This document shows, piece after piece, positions 8,207-18,962 of a stretch of 64,000 bases of DNA. This DNA is from an uncultured Pelagibacteraceae bacterium. Its GTDB lineage: Bacteria > Pseudomonadota > Alphaproteobacteria > Pelagibacterales > Pelagibacteraceae. The notes under the pieces are model-generated. The model worked only from the letters and a program-made list of their open reading frames with translations, was not told where the DNA came from and searched no databases. The stretch spans positions 1 to 64,000 of the forward strand of contig CACPPH010000002.1 in NCBI GenBank assembly GCA_902635795.1, in the 5' to 3' direction. Numbering within the stretch: position 1 is the first letter of the stretch; each line of letters begins with the position of its first letter. Both the position numbers and the translations under genes were made by a program.

Positions 8207-10489
8207 ATGCCAAAGAAAACAGAAATTGATCATTATTCCGATAAAGAGGCACTTGATTTTCATATAAAAGGGAAGTCAGGCAAAATTGAGATTAATTCGA
8301 GTAAACCTTTAACTACAAAAAGAGATCTTTCCTTAGCGTATTCACCAGGAGTTGCTGCTCCAGTTAAAGAAATCGCTAAAAATCCAGATTTAGCTTATGA
8401 CTACACTAGTAAAGGAAATTTAGTAGCTGTAATAAGTAATGGATCAGCAATTTTAGGGTTGGGGAATTTAGGATCACTAGCTTCAAAACCAGTAATGGAG
8501 GGTAAGTCTGTATTATTTAAAAGATTTGCTGATATTGACTCGATTGATATTGAAATAAATAACAACAACCCTGACTCAATTATCGAAACAATAAAAAATA
8601 TTGGTGGAACATTTGGGGGAATAAACTTAGAAGATATAGCCGCGCCTGATTGTTTTATAATAGAACAAAAGTTAAAAGAACTTTTAGATATTCCAATATT
8701 TCACGATGATCAACACGGTACTGCTATTATTACAACAGCTGCACTAATTAATGCCCTAGATATTTCAAAAAAAAAAATTGATAAAGTAAAAGTTGTAATA
8801 AATGGAGCTGGTGCCTCCGCTCAAGCTTGTTCAAATTTATTCAAAAGCTCAGGGGTAAAAAATGAAAATATTATTATGTGCGATAGCAAGGGAGTTATTT
8901 ATAAAGGGAGAAAAAATATTGATCAATTTAAATCAACTCATGCAATTGAAACCAGACATAGAACACTAGATCAGGCAATGAAAAATGCAGATGTTTTTTT
9001 AGGTTTATCTGCAAAAGATGTCGTTTCTAAAGAAATGGTTAAGTCAATGGCTAAAAATCCAATTATATTTGCCTGCGCAAATCCTGACCCCGAAATTAAA
9101 CCCGAATTAATTCAAGAGGTAAGGTCAGATGCAATAATTGCTACAGGAAGATCTGACTATCCAAATCAAGTAAATAATTTAATTGGGTTTCCATATATTT
9201 TTAGAGGCGCACTCGATGTTAGAGCCAAAGAAATAAACGAAGATATGAAGGTTGCCGCTGCTAAAGCAATTGCACTTTTAGCACGTGAGAGTGTCCCCGA
9301 TGAAGTAGTTTCAGCTTATGGAGGTGATAGACCGAGGTATGGAAAAGATTACATTATTCCATCTACTTTTGATCCAAGATTAATTAGTGTTATTCCCTCA
9401 GCTGTGGCCCAAGCAGCAATGAAGAGTGGAGTTGCTCGAAAGAATATAGTTGATTTAGAAGTTTATAAAGATCAACTTACTAATAGACTTGACCCTACTA
9501 TGTCATTGATGCAAGGGATTAATGCAAAGGTAAGAAAAAATCCTAAGCGGGTTATTTTTGCTGAGGGTGAAGATGAAAATATGCTTAAAGCAGCAATAGA
9601 ATTTGGAAAAAATAAATTAGGTACACCAATTTTGATAGGAACTGAAAAAAGAATTAAAGAGCAGCTAAAAAATATAGGTTTAGATGAAAATTATAAAATT
9701 AAGATTGTTAATTCAACAGATAAAGAAAAAAGAGAAAAATATGTCAAACATTTATATAAAAGACTTCAAAGGGAAGGGCAGCTTGAAAGAGATGTTGATA
9801 GATTAGTTCGTAATGACAGAATAGCTTGGGGAGCATCTATGATTGCATGTAATGATGCGGATGCCATGGTTACTGGTAATATTCGACATTATGCAGCATC
9901 TATAGAAAAGCTAAAAAGAGTAACAGATCCAAGACCAGGTGAAGAAATTTTTGGAATGACTATGATTACTCTAAAAGGAAAAACTATTCTAGTTGCTGAC
10001 ACAAACGTACAAGATTTTCCTTCTCCTACTAGATTAGTAAAAGTTTCAAAATCATGTGTCCGAGTTGCAAGATTGTTTGGTTTCGACCCAAAGGTTGCTT
10101 TTCTATCTCACTCAACTTTTGGAAAACCAATTTCTAAAAATACTAAGCATGTCAGAGATGCTATAGAACTTTTAAAGAGTGAAAAAGTAGACTTTGACTT
10201 TGATGGTGAAATGCAGCCAGATGTTGCATTGAACCCAATTTATAGAGAAATTTATCCTTTTTCAAAAATAGTTGGTAACGCTAATATTTTAATTATGCCG
10301 GCACTTCATAGTGCTGCAATCTCAACAAAACTAATGAAAGTATTCGGTGGTGGAAAATTAATCGGCCCACTTTTAATAGGTTTGGGTTCTCCTATTGAAG
10401 TCGCCCCTCTGAGAGCTAGTACTTCAGAGATTCTAAACTTGGCTTCCATAGCTGCTTATTCATCTGATGTTATTGATTATTCTAATTAA
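8207..10489 (+). CDS. maeB: NADP-dependent malic enzyme (malic enzyme plus phosphotransacetylase-like domain)
   Basis: LAYSPGVAAPVKEIA, FHDDQHGTAI and C-terminal PTA-like domain. Confidence 0.96.
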   Translation: MPKKTEIDHYSDKEALDFHIKGKSGKIEINSSKPLTTKRDLSLAYSPGVAAPVKEIAKNPDLAYDYTSKGNLVAVISNGSAILGLGNLGSLASKPVMEGKSVLFKRFADIDSIDIEINNNNPDSIIETIKNIGGTFGGINLEDIAAPDCFIIEQKLKELLDIPIFHDDQHGTAIITTAALINALDISKKKIDKVKVVINGAGASAQACSNLFKSSGVKNENIIMCDSKGVIYKGRKNIDQFKSTHAIETRHRTLDQAMKNADVFLGLSAKDVVSKEMVKSMAKNPIIFACANPDPEIKPELIQEVRSDAIIATGRSDYPNQVNNLIGFPYIFRGALDVRAKEINEDMKVAAAKAIALLARESVPDEVVSAYGGDRPRYGKDYIIPSTFDPRLISVIPSAVAQAAMKSGVARKNIVDLEVYKDQLTNRLDPTMSLMQGINAKVRKNPKRVIFAEGEDENMLKAAIEFGKNKLGTPILIGTEKRIKEQLKNIGLDENYKIKIVNSTDKEKREKYVKHLYKRLQREGQLERDVDRLVRNDRIAWGASMIACNDADAMVTGNIRHYAASIEKLKRVTDPRPGEEIFGMTMITLKGKTILVADTNVQDFPSPTRLVKVSKSCVRVARLFGFDPKVAFLSHSTFGKPISKNTKHVRDAIELLKSEKVDFDFDGEMQPDVALNPIYREIYPFSKIVGNANILIMPALHSAAISTKLMKVFGGGKLIGPLLIGLGSPIEVAPLRASTSEILNLASIAAYSSDVIDYSN

Positions 10490-11064
10490 ATTTTATTTCT
10501 ACTCAGTTCGGTAACTAAATAGATAGATGGAAAAATATTATTTACATCGTAAATTTTGTTAGCTTCATTTAATACTTCCTTTTTTTCCTCTTTATCCATT
10601 GCAATACCAAATATATAGATATTTCTATTGATGGTCTCTAATGTATAATTTCGAGATTTAGTTTTTTTGTTAAAAATTAATGCAGATCTAAGCTGACTTG
10701 TGATCATTATATCTTTTGCGGTGCTTTTAAAATTAGTTTGACCTTTAATTGTTATCGCATTTTTAACAGAGCGGACGCCTTTGGTTTCCCATGCCATCTT
10801 TGTTATTTTAATTTTTTCCTCTGGCTGATCGACTTTACCTGAGAGAAAAATCCTTCCATCTAATACCTCTGATTGAATTGACAAAAAATATTTTTTATCT
10901 GCTAAAATAAGCCTAGCTGAAAGATTTTTTTCCATAATTTTATCATCGATGTACATTCCAATTGTTCTTGGATCAAAAGTGACATCTACTCCTGTTCCAA
11001 ATCTTCCCACTTTGCTGCATGAAACTAAAATTAAAATTAAAAAAATACTAATTACTTTTTTCAT
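10486..11064 (-). CDS. BON-domain lipoprotein (OsmY/DolP-like)
   Basis: Lipobox LILVSCSKVG; two BON-like modules (LSGKVDQPEEKIKITKMAWETKGVRSVKNAI). Confidence 0.85.
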   Translation of the reverse strand: MKKVISIFLILILVSCSKVGRFGTGVDVTFDPRTIGMYIDDKIMEKNLSARLILADKKYFLSIQSEVLDGRIFLSGKVDQPEEKIKITKMAWETKGVRSVKNAITIKGQTNFKSTAKDIMITSQLRSALIFNKKTKSRNYTLETINRNIYIFGIAMDKEEKKEVLNEANKIYDVNNIFPSIYLVTELSRNKI

Positions 11065-11890
11065 TCTTCAAATTTAAACATAATTGATAAACTTCTTTTT
11101 TATTAATATTTTCTGTCTCTAAAATCAATTCTACAGTATCTCTTAAACTATATTTTTTTAGAAATTTTTTTGCTTTGTTAATAATTTTTTTTTTATCAAT
11201 GGAAATAGCCTTTTTTTTATCTATCTCAGAAACTACTAATGTTAGTTCTCCTTTAATAGGGGACTTAAATAAAGAGAACTTATCAACATCATCCCTATAA
11301 AAAGTTTCATACATTTTAGTTAATTCTCTACAGACAATTAATCTTCTTCCGCTAAAAAAAGTTTTAATTTTTTTAAGATAAAAATTTATTTTAACTGCTG
11401 GTACAAAAAATATTTGTGCAAAATTATAATGTGACAGTTCTGATAGAACTTTATCAGTTTCTTTCTCAGTTTTAGGTAAAAATCCATAAAATAAAAACTG
11501 ATCTTTAAAACCAGATATGCTCATAGCTGTAGTTACTGAAGAAACACCCGGAACAGGGATAATGTTAATTTTTTTATCAATGCACTTTTTTAAAAGTAAA
11601 AGGCCAGGATCAGAGAGCAAAGGTGTGCCTGCGTCTGAGATTAAAGACAAAATTTTGCCCTGATTGATGTATTCAATAATGTATGAAATTTGTTTTTGCT
11701 CATTAAATTTGTGATAAGAAACCAACTTTTTTTTAATATTAAAATAATTTAACAATTTTAATGATCTACGGGTATCTTCACAAATAATTATGTCTGAATT
11801 TTTAAGTACTGATAATGCTCTAAGAGTTATATCATCAAGGTTTCCAATGGGTGTTGAAACAATATATAAACTATTAGTTGATAAATTCAT
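11048..11890 (-). CDS. rsmI: 16S rRNA 2'-O-ribose C1402 methyltransferase RsmI
   Basis: LYIVSTPIGNLDDITLRAL, ICEDTRRSLKLL and ISDAGTPLLSDPG motifs. Confidence 0.96.
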   Translation of the reverse strand: MNLSTNSLYIVSTPIGNLDDITLRALSVLKNSDIIICEDTRRSLKLLNYFNIKKKLVSYHKFNEQKQISYIIEYINQGKILSLISDAGTPLLSDPGLLLLKKCIDKKINIIPVPGVSSVTTAMSISGFKDQFLFYGFLPKTEKETDKVLSELSHYNFAQIFFVPAVKINFYLKKIKTFFSGRRLIVCRELTKMYETFYRDDVDKFSLFKSPIKGELTLVVSEIDKKKAISIDKKKIINKAKKFLKKYSLRDTVELILETENINKKEVYQLCLNLKNEKSN

Positions 11891-11893
11891 TAT

Positions 11894-13048
11894 ATGAAAA
11901 AAAAAATTACAATACTTTTATCTTACATAATATTTTTTTTTAATACTAATCTTTTTGCTAACGAGCATAATCAAATTTTGAAAATCGGGCTACTAGCACC
12001 ATTATCTGGAGAATATAAAGAATTAGGTAATTCAATTTTGTATTCTCTTCAGTTAGCACTTGATGAAATAAATGACGAGAAAGTTTTTATTGTTCCTAAA
12101 GATTCTGGTTTTAACGATGATAAGAAATTAATTGAGTCAATAGAAGATTTAAAATCTCAAGATATAAAAATTATTATTGGACCAATAAGCAAAAATAATT
12201 TTAGAGAGTTAAAAAAATATAATGAAATGGTTTTTATCTCACCATCAAACATTGACCCTAAATTTACAAACAACATTATAAGCATCGGTATAAGTTTAGA
12301 ATCCCAATTAATTGCTTTAAAAAAATTTATAAAAAAACAAAAAAAACGTAAAACTGTAATAATGTTTCCTAATAATGACTACGCTCCACTAATTGAAGAA
12401 AATTTAAAAAAAATGGATTTTCAAAATGCAAAAATATTTAAGTATAGTTCCAATCCTGAAGTGCTCACGGGAGAAATTGAAATTTTAACCAATTACTCTC
12501 AAAGAAAGAAAAATTTAGAGTTAAGGAAAAAAATGTTCGAAGATAAAGAGGATGCACAATCAATCAAACAGCTTGAAAAGTTAGAGCAACTTTATACGTT
12601 AGGTGGAGTAAATTTTGATTCTTTAATTATAATAGACTTTGGAAATAATTTAAAAAGCGTTTTAACATCTCTTGTTTACACAGATGTAAATCAAAACGAA
12701 ATTTTATTTACTACTATAAATCAGTGGTTTGATGAAAGTATTTTTTATGAAAATACAATTAAAAACCTTTACTATCCATCCATTGATTATAAAGAGTTTA
12801 AAAAATATAATGAAAACTATTTTAAAAAATTTGGCACATATCCAAATGAAATAACAATTCTTACTTACGATGCCTTAGGCCTTATTTATTACGCTTGGAA
12901 AACAAATGATAAAATTAATTCTATAAATGACTTTATGTTTAAAAACAAAATAAAAGGTAAAATAGGAACTTTTAGTTTTAAAGATCGGAAAGTTATTCAA
13001 GAATTAGATATTTATAAAACAGATAAAAACAAATTTATAAAGTTTTAA
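11894..13048 (+). CDS. Penicillin-binding protein activator / periplasmic-binding-like protein (LpoA/LivJ fold)
   Basis: Signal peptide then KIGLLAPLSGEYKELGNSILYSLQLALDEIND. Confidence 0.75.
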   Translation: MKKKITILLSYIIFFFNTNLFANEHNQILKIGLLAPLSGEYKELGNSILYSLQLALDEINDEKVFIVPKDSGFNDDKKLIESIEDLKSQDIKIIIGPISKNNFRELKKYNEMVFISPSNIDPKFTNNIISIGISLESQLIALKKFIKKQKKRKTVIMFPNNDYAPLIEENLKKMDFQNAKIFKYSSNPEVLTGEIEILTNYSQRKKNLELRKKMFEDKEDAQSIKQLEKLEQLYTLGGVNFDSLIIIDFGNNLKSVLTSLVYTDVNQNEILFTTINQWFDESIFYENTIKNLYYPSIDYKEFKKYNENYFKKFGTYPNEITILTYDALGLIYYAWKTNDKINSINDFMFKNKIKGKIGTFSFKDRKVIQELDIYKTDKNKFIKF

Positions 13049-13613
13049 CTATTTTTTTTAATTTTTTAAAAGCTAAGTATCTATGATCTATTTTAATTTT
13101 TTTTTTTTTTAACATTTCACCAAAAGTTTGCTGATAGTTTTTTGGAATGAAAATTGGATCGTAACCAAACCCTTTTTTTCCAAGTATTTTATTTGATATA
13201 TTTCCATGTAATTTGCCAACCGCTGAAATAATTTTTCCTGAAGGATCTTTAAAAGTAAGAGAACAAACGAAGGTGGCTCCTCTATTTTTTTTATTTTTTA
13301 ATTTTTTTAAGATAAATCTCATAGCTTTTAAAAAGCTTCCATGTTTTTTTGCCCATCTTGCAGAGTAAATACCAGGTTTGTTATTAAGTGCTTTTATACA
13401 AATTCCAGAGTCATCAGATAAAACTGAATAAGTGACAAATTTAGAGAAGAATTTAGCCTTTAATTTAGAGTTTGATAAAAAAGTTTTTCCGGTTTCTTTA
13501 GGACTTGGTAAATTAAGTTTTTTTGGTGAGATCTTTCTGTATTTCTTTGAAATCAAGTAAGCTATTTCCTTGAATTTTCCTTTATTATGCGTGCCAATTA
13601 ATATTTTTCTCAT
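13035..13613 (-). CDS. rdgB: XTP/dITP diphosphatase
   Basis: ILIGTHNKGKFKEI, LSDDSGICIKALNNKPGIYSARWA and GFGYDPIF motifs. Confidence 0.95.
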   Translation of the reverse strand: MRKILIGTHNKGKFKEIAYLISKKYRKISPKKLNLPSPKETGKTFLSNSKLKAKFFSKFVTYSVLSDDSGICIKALNNKPGIYSARWAKKHGSFLKAMRFILKKLKNKKNRGATFVCSLTFKDPSGKIISAVGKLHGNISNKILGKKGFGYDPIFIPKNYQQTFGEMLKKKKIKIDHRYLAFKKLKKIVKTL

Positions 13614-13656
13614 TCCTACCTAGTAATTTTGTAAATATTTACTATATAGCAATAAG

Positions 13657-14238
13657 ATGTCAGAAGATAAAAAAAAAAGTATTGAGGAAGTTAAAAAGAA
13701 GGATCAAGACACTTCAACTGAAAAAGTAGAAGAATTAACAATAGACCAAAAGTTGAAGGATACTGAGGATAAACTCCTTAGATCACTTGCAGAAATTGAG
13801 AATCAAAGGAGAAGATTTGAAAAGGAAATAAAAGATGCATTTGAATTTGGTTCATTTAACTTTGCAAGAGAAAGTCTGGCAATTCTTGACAATTTGCAAA
13901 GAGCTAAAAGTGCGATTAAAAATGACGAAATTTTAAAATCTAACAAAGATTTGGATAAATTTCTTGAAAATATATCAGTAATTGAAAAAGACTTAATTTC
14001 GATATTTGAAAAAAATAAAATTACAAAAATTGAAGCTAAAGGTAAAAAATTCGATCCTAATATTCACCAGGCGATGGCTGAAATAGAGGATGATATGTCA
14101 GAAGTTGGTTCTATTGTTCAAGAAATTCAGCCTGGCTATATGTTGGGTGAAAGATTGTTGAGACCAGCATTAGTTGGGGTTGCTAAGAAAAAAAGTACTA
14201 AAAATGAGGAAAAAAAAGCGGAAAAAAGGGGAAAATAA
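13657..14238 (+). CDS. grpE: Nucleotide exchange factor GrpE
   Basis: AEIENQRRRFEKEI and FDPNIHQAMAEIE...GYMLGERLLRPALVGVAK. Confidence 0.96.
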   Translation: MSEDKKKSIEEVKKKDQDTSTEKVEELTIDQKLKDTEDKLLRSLAEIENQRRRFEKEIKDAFEFGSFNFARESLAILDNLQRAKSAIKNDEILKSNKDLDKFLENISVIEKDLISIFEKNKITKIEAKGKKFDPNIHQAMAEIEDDMSEVGSIVQEIQPGYMLGERLLRPALVGVAKKKSTKNEEKKAEKRGK

Positions 14239-14239
14239 G

Positions 14240-14268
14240 CTTGTAGATGAAAAAAAAATCCCCATATA
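14240..14268 (+). promoter_or_regulatory. Candidate sigma32 (RpoH) promoter upstream of dnaK
   Basis: CTTGTAG (14240-14246), 13-nt spacer, CCCCATATA (14260-14268), against consensus CTTGAAA-N(12-14)-CCCCATNTA; 21 nt before the dnaK ATG. Confidence 0.75.
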
Positions 14269-14289
14269 AAAATTACAAAAGGAAAAACG

Positions 14290-16215
14290 ATGAGTAAAGT
14301 AATTGGAATTGATTTAGGAACAACAAACTCTTGTGTAGCCATAATGGATGGGACACAGGCCAAAGTTTTAGAAAATGTTGAAGGTGCAAGAACAACACCT
14401 TCTGTTGTCGCTTTTTTAGATAATGAAGAAAAATTAGTTGGCCAACCAGCAAAAAGACAAGCTGTAACTAATGCAGGAGATACAATCTTCGCAGTAAAAA
14501 GACTAATAGGAAGAAAATTTGATGGCCCTTCTGTTCAAAAAGATATTTCGAAAGTTCCATACAAAATAGTTAAATCAGATAATGGTGATGCTTGGGTTGA
14601 AGGAAAAGGCAAAAAATATTCACCAGCTCAGATCTCAGCTTTTGTTTTACAAAAAATGAAAGAAACAGCTGAAAAATATTTAGGTCAAGCTGTAACAAAA
14701 GCTGTGATCACTGTACCGGCTTACTTCAATGACTCCCAAAGACAAGCAACCAAAGATGCAGGAAAAATTGCTGGTTTAGAAGTCTTAAGAATTATTAATG
14801 AACCTACTGCAGCATCACTTGCTTACGGTCTAGATAAAAAAGGGGGCAAGAAAATCGCAGTTTATGATTTAGGTGGTGGTACATTTGATATTTCTATTTT
14901 GGAGATAGGCGATGGAGTATTTGAAGTTAAATCAACAAATGGAGATACCTTTTTAGGTGGTGAAGATTTTGACGACTCTATTGTAGAGTATCTTGCAACT
15001 GAATTTAAAAAAGATAATGGTATTGACTTAAAAACTGACAAATTAGCTCTTCAAAGATTAAAAGAGGCTGCAGAAAAAGCTAAAATTGAACTTTCATCTG
15101 CAGCTCAAACAGAGATTAATCTACCATTTATTACTGCGGATAAATCTGGACCTAAACATTTAAATCTAAAATTTACAAGGGCTAAACTTGAGGCTCTAGT
15201 ACAAAACTTAGTTGACAGAACTTTAGAGCCTTGCAAAACAGCCTTAAAAGACTCTGGTTTCTCGGCCGCAGAGATTAATGAAGTAGTGCTTGTTGGTGGA
15301 ATGACAAGAATGCCTAAAATAATCGAAACAGTTAAGAATTTCTTTGGAAAAGAACCAAATAAAAGCGTTAACCCCGATGAAGTCGTTGCGATGGGTGCAG
15401 CTATTCAAGGTGGTGTACTTCAAGGAGATGTTAAAGACGTATTGCTTTTAGATGTTACTCCTTTATCACTGGGTATTGAAACTCTTGGGGGAGTATCAAC
15501 TAAATTAATTGAAAAAAATACTACTATTCCAACAAAAAAAAGTCAGGTTTTTTCAACAGCAGAAGATAATCAACCTGCAGTTTCTATAAGAGTCTTACAA
15601 GGTGAGAGAGAGATGGCTGCAGATAACAAAATTTTAGGTAATTTTGAACTGGTTGGTATTCCTCCAGCGCCAAGAGGTACGCCACAAATTGAAGTGACAT
15701 TTGATATTGATGCTAATGGAATAGTTAGCGTTTCAGCGAAAGATAAAGGGACAGGAAAAGAGCAAAAAATACAAATCCAAGCGTCAGGGGGTTTATCGGA
15801 AGATGAAATTCAGAAGATGGTAAAAGATGCTGAAGCTAATAAAGAAGCAGATAAAAAGAAGAGAGAAACTGTAGATGCAAGGAACCAAGCAGATAGTTTA
15901 GTTTTTTCTACAGAAAAGAGTTTAAAAGATCATGGAGATAAAGTTTCAGCTGAAGAGAAGAAAGCTATTGAAATAGGCATAGCTGATCTTAAAAAATCTT
16001 TAGAAGGAACGGATATTGAGGATATAAAGAAAAAGACTCAGAGTTTAATTCAAGCTTCTATGAAACTAGGAGAAGCTGTATACAAAAGCCAACAGAAACC
16101 TGATGATAAAGACAAAGGTGCTGGAGGGCCAAAAGATACAAAGCCTGGTGAAAAAGATAATGTAGTTGACGCAGATTTTGAAGACGTAAAAGAAGATAAA
16201 GAAAAAAGCGCCTAA
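14290..16215 (+). CDS. dnaK: Chaperone DnaK (Hsp70)
   Basis: [34 protein letters not shown] and [15 protein letters not shown]. Confidence 0.99.
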   Translation: MSKVIGIDLGTTNSCVAIMDGTQAKVLENVEGARTTPSVVAFLDNEEKLVGQPAKRQAVTNAGDTIFAVKRLIGRKFDGPSVQKDISKVPYKIVKSDNGDAWVEGKGKKYSPAQISAFVLQKMKETAEKYLGQAVTKAVITVPAYFNDSQRQATKDAGKIAGLEVLRIINEPTAASLAYGLDKKGGKKIAVYDLGGGTFDISILEIGDGVFEVKSTNGDTFLGGEDFDDSIVEYLATEFKKDNGIDLKTDKLALQRLKEAAEKAKIELSSAAQTEINLPFITADKSGPKHLNLKFTRAKLEALVQNLVDRTLEPCKTALKDSGFSAAEINEVVLVGGMTRMPKIIETVKNFFGKEPNKSVNPDEVVAMGAAIQGGVLQGDVKDVLLLDVTPLSLGIETLGGVSTKLIEKNTTIPTKKSQVFSTAEDNQPAVSIRVLQGEREMAADNKILGNFELVGIPPAPRGTPQIEVTFDIDANGIVSVSAKDKGTGKEQKIQIQASGGLSEDEIQKMVKDAEANKEADKKKRETVDARNQADSLVFSTEKSLKDHGDKVSAEEKKAIEIGIADLKKSLEGTDIEDIKKKTQSLIQASMKLGEAVYKSQQKPDDKDKGAGGPKDTKPGEKDNVVDADFEDVKEDKEKSA

Positions 16216-16238
16216 GATAGAAAATAAGGAGACGTCCT

Positions 16239-17363
16239 GTGGCTAAAAGAGATTGTTATGATGTCTTAGGTATTCCGAGAGGAGCTTCGAAAGACGATAT
16301 CAAAAAAGCTTACAGAAAATTAGCACTAAAATACCATCCAGACAAAAATAAAGGAGATAAAGCTTCTGAAGAGAAATTTAAGGAGGCGAGTGAAGCGTAT
16401 CACATTCTTTCAGACGATAAAAGAAAAGCAAACTATGATCAATTTGGTCATGCAGCATTTGAAGGAGGTGGTGGAGGTGGTGGCTTTCAAGGTTTTGGAG
16501 GTTTTGATAATTCATCATTCTCAGATATCTTCGAAGATTTCTTTAGCGACTTTGGTGGAGGTACTTCAAGGAGAACAAGCAACAGAGGTAATGATTTAAG
16601 GTATGATGTAAGCATAAGTTTGGAGGATGCTTATAAAGGAACTGAAAAAAACGTACGATATACTACCTACAAAACTTGTAAGTCTTGCTCAGGAAGTGGA
16701 GCGGCAAAAGGCTCTAAACCAATAAGATGTGATTACTGCTCTGGAAGAGGAAAGGTAAGAACAAATCAAGGTTTTTTTACTGTTCAACAAACTTGTCCTC
16801 AATGTAGCGGTTACGGTGAGATGATTAGTACACCTTGTAACAGTTGTAGTGGTAATGGAAAAATGCAAGCCAACGAAAATGTAACAGTTAAAATTCCAAA
16901 AGGAGTTGATGACGGCACTAGAATAAGGCTTTCCGGAAAGGGTGAAGCAGGATCAAAAGGTGGTTCAAACGGAGATTTATATTTATTTATATCTATAGAT
17001 AATCATAATATTTTTAAAAGGTCTGAGGAAAATTTATATTATGAATTACCTATAAGCTTCTCAGACGCAACATTAGGAACTTCGGTAGAAGTGCCTTCAA
17101 TTGACGGAGGTAAATCTAAAATTAAAATTCCTTCAGGAACTCAACATGGAAAACAGTTTAGATTAAAAGGAAAAGGTATGCCCATCCTTAGAAGAAATCT
17201 GTTTGGTGATCTTTACATAAGAATAGTTACCCAAATACCTACTTCACTTTCCAAAAGACAAAAAGAAATTTTAGAGGAATTTAATGAAATTGAAGCTAAT
17301 AAACCCGACCCAATAATTAAAAACTTTTTTGAGAAAGCTAGGAAATTCTGGAAAAAAACTTAA
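16239..17363 (+). CDS. dnaJ: Chaperone DnaJ (Hsp40), GTG start
   Basis: J domain with HPD, Gly-rich region, four CxxCxGxG zinc motifs. Confidence 0.98.
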   Translation: MAKRDCYDVLGIPRGASKDDIKKAYRKLALKYHPDKNKGDKASEEKFKEASEAYHILSDDKRKANYDQFGHAAFEGGGGGGGFQGFGGFDNSSFSDIFEDFFSDFGGGTSRRTSNRGNDLRYDVSISLEDAYKGTEKNVRYTTYKTCKSCSGSGAAKGSKPIRCDYCSGRGKVRTNQGFFTVQQTCPQCSGYGEMISTPCNSCSGNGKMQANENVTVKIPKGVDDGTRIRLSGKGEAGSKGGSNGDLYLFISIDNHNIFKRSEENLYYELPISFSDATLGTSVEVPSIDGGKSKIKIPSGTQHGKQFRLKGKGMPILRRNLFGDLYIRIVTQIPTSLSKRQKEILEEFNEIEANKPDPIIKNFFEKARKFWKKT

Positions 17364-17368
17364 ACTAA

Positions 17369-17536
17369 ATGGAAACTGATCAAATAATGTCCGCAATATT
17401 TCTAATTGCGGTTCTTGCTTTAATCTTACCTGGTTTTTTATCCACCAATAACAAGCTAAAGCAATTTTTAAACAATTTATCTATCTGGACTATAATTGTA
17501 CTAATAATTATTGTAGTTATTTATTTGATTAGATAA
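17369..17536 (+). CDS. Small membrane protein, 55 aa (not in supplied ORF track)
   Basis: ATG 17369 to TAA 17534-17536: METDQIMSAIFLIAVLALILPGFLSTNNKLKQFLNNLSIWTIIVLIIIVVIYLIR; two hydrophobic helices; stop overlaps the dapB start (TAATG). Confidence 0.7.
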   Translation: METDQIMSAIFLIAVLALILPGFLSTNNKLKQFLNNLSIWTIIVLIIIVVIYLIR

Positions 17537-18312
17537 TGAAAAAAATCAATTTAACTATAACAGGTTGTATGGGTAGAATGGGTAAGCAACTCATTAAATC
17601 TACAAATAAAAATAAAATTTTTAAACTCGTATCTCTAACTGAAAATAGAAAGATAAATAAAAAAATTTCTGGAATTAGACCTGAAATAAACTCACATGCA
17701 GCTTTTAAAAAAACAAATGTAATTATAGATTTTACCGTGCCAAAATGTACGTTAGAAATTCTAAAAATAGCTGCAAAACAGAAGAAAAGAGTAGTCATTG
17801 GTACTACAGGTTTTACAAAAAGACAGGAAATGTTAATTAAAGATTTCTCAAGAAAAATTCCAATACTTAAAGCTGGTAATATGAGCCTTGGGGTAAACTT
17901 ACTTATGTATTTAACAGAGATAGCATCAAAATCTTTAGGTAATAATTTTTTGAGTAAAATATATGAAGTACATCATAAACATAAAATTGATTACCCTTCT
18001 GGAACAGCTTTAATGCTGGGAAAAGGAATTGCTAACGGAAAGAATAAAAATTTTTATAATTTAATAGGTAAAAAATATTTAAATAAAAAATCTTTCCCTT
18101 ATTCAAAAAAAATAAATTTTAATTCAATTCGTAAAGGTGAAGTAATTGGGGAACATGAAGTCAGATTTTTTAGTGGAAAAGAAATTATAAAACTTAATCA
18201 TAAGTCTTTTGATAGAGCTTTATATTCTGAAGGTGCCTTAACTGCAGCTGCTTGGTTAATGTCTAAAAAAGTAGGTCTTTACTCTATGAGAGACCTTCTT
18301 AATTTTAAGTGA
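17536..18312 (+). CDS. dapB: 4-hydroxy-tetrahydrodipicolinate reductase
   Basis: ITGCMGRMGKQL, IGTTGF and HHKHKIDYPSGTAL motifs. Confidence 0.96.
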   Translation: MKKINLTITGCMGRMGKQLIKSTNKNKIFKLVSLTENRKINKKISGIRPEINSHAAFKKTNVIIDFTVPKCTLEILKIAAKQKKRVVIGTTGFTKRQEMLIKDFSRKIPILKAGNMSLGVNLLMYLTEIASKSLGNNFLSKIYEVHHKHKIDYPSGTALMLGKGIANGKNKNFYNLIGKKYLNKKSFPYSKKINFNSIRKGEVIGEHEVRFFSGKEIIKLNHKSFDRALYSEGALTAAAWLMSKKVGLYSMRDLLNFK

Positions 18313-18962
18313 ATAATAAAAAAAAAGCTAAAATTATTTTAAGGATATTAAATAAAACATATCCTAAAGTACCTATACCTTTAAATTATAAAAATACTTT
18401 TACACTTCTGCTTTCAGTTCTTCTTTCAGCTCAATGTACTGATGTGAATGTCAATAATGTTACAAAAGATATTTATCCAAAATATAATAAACCAAATCAT
18501 TTTGTAAAACTTGGCAGAAAGAAAATTGAGAGGTTAATAAAAAAGATTGGAATATTTAGAATTAAAGCTAAAAGTATATTTTACTTATCAAAAACATTAG
18601 TTGAAAAATACAAAGGTAAAGTTCCAAAAACTTACGAAGAGTTGGAACAGCTTCCTGGCGTCGGTCACAAAACTGCAAGCGTGGTCATGTCTCAAGGTTT
18701 TGGATTTCCTGCTTTTCCAGTCGATACACATATTCATAGATTAGCTCAAAGATGGGGTTTAACAAATGGGAAAAGTGTTATTCAGACAGAAGAAGATTTA
18801 AAAAAGATTTTTCCAAAAAAATATTGGAACAAGCTTCATTTACAAATAATTTGGTACGGAAGAGAACATTGCAAGGCCCGAGATTGTTATGGAATAACTT
18901 GTAAAATTTGTAAAAGCTGTTATCCCAATAGATCAAAACCTATTAAAACAAAAAAAGCTTAA
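18309..18962 (+). CDS. nth: Endonuclease III (GTG start)
   Basis: LLSAQCTDVNVN, LEQLPGVGHKTASVV and CKARDCYGITCKICKSC 4Fe-4S loop. Confidence 0.96.
   Translation: MNNKKKAKIILRILNKTYPKVPIPLNYKNTFTLLLSVLLSAQCTDVNVNNVTKDIYPKYNKPNHFVKLGRKKIERLIKKIGIFRIKAKSIFYLSKTLVEKYKGKVPKTYEELEQLPGVGHKTASVVMSQGFGFPAFPVDTHIHRLAQRWGLTNGKSVIQTEEDLKKIFPKKYWNKLHLQIIWYGREHCKARDCYGITCKICKSCYPNRSKPIKTKKA

Noticed and set aside
9276-9290. Third parS-like site around CACGTG in maeB
   Set aside because: Context is gCACGTGaga, lacking the TTT/AAA arms of the TTTCACGTGAAA core.
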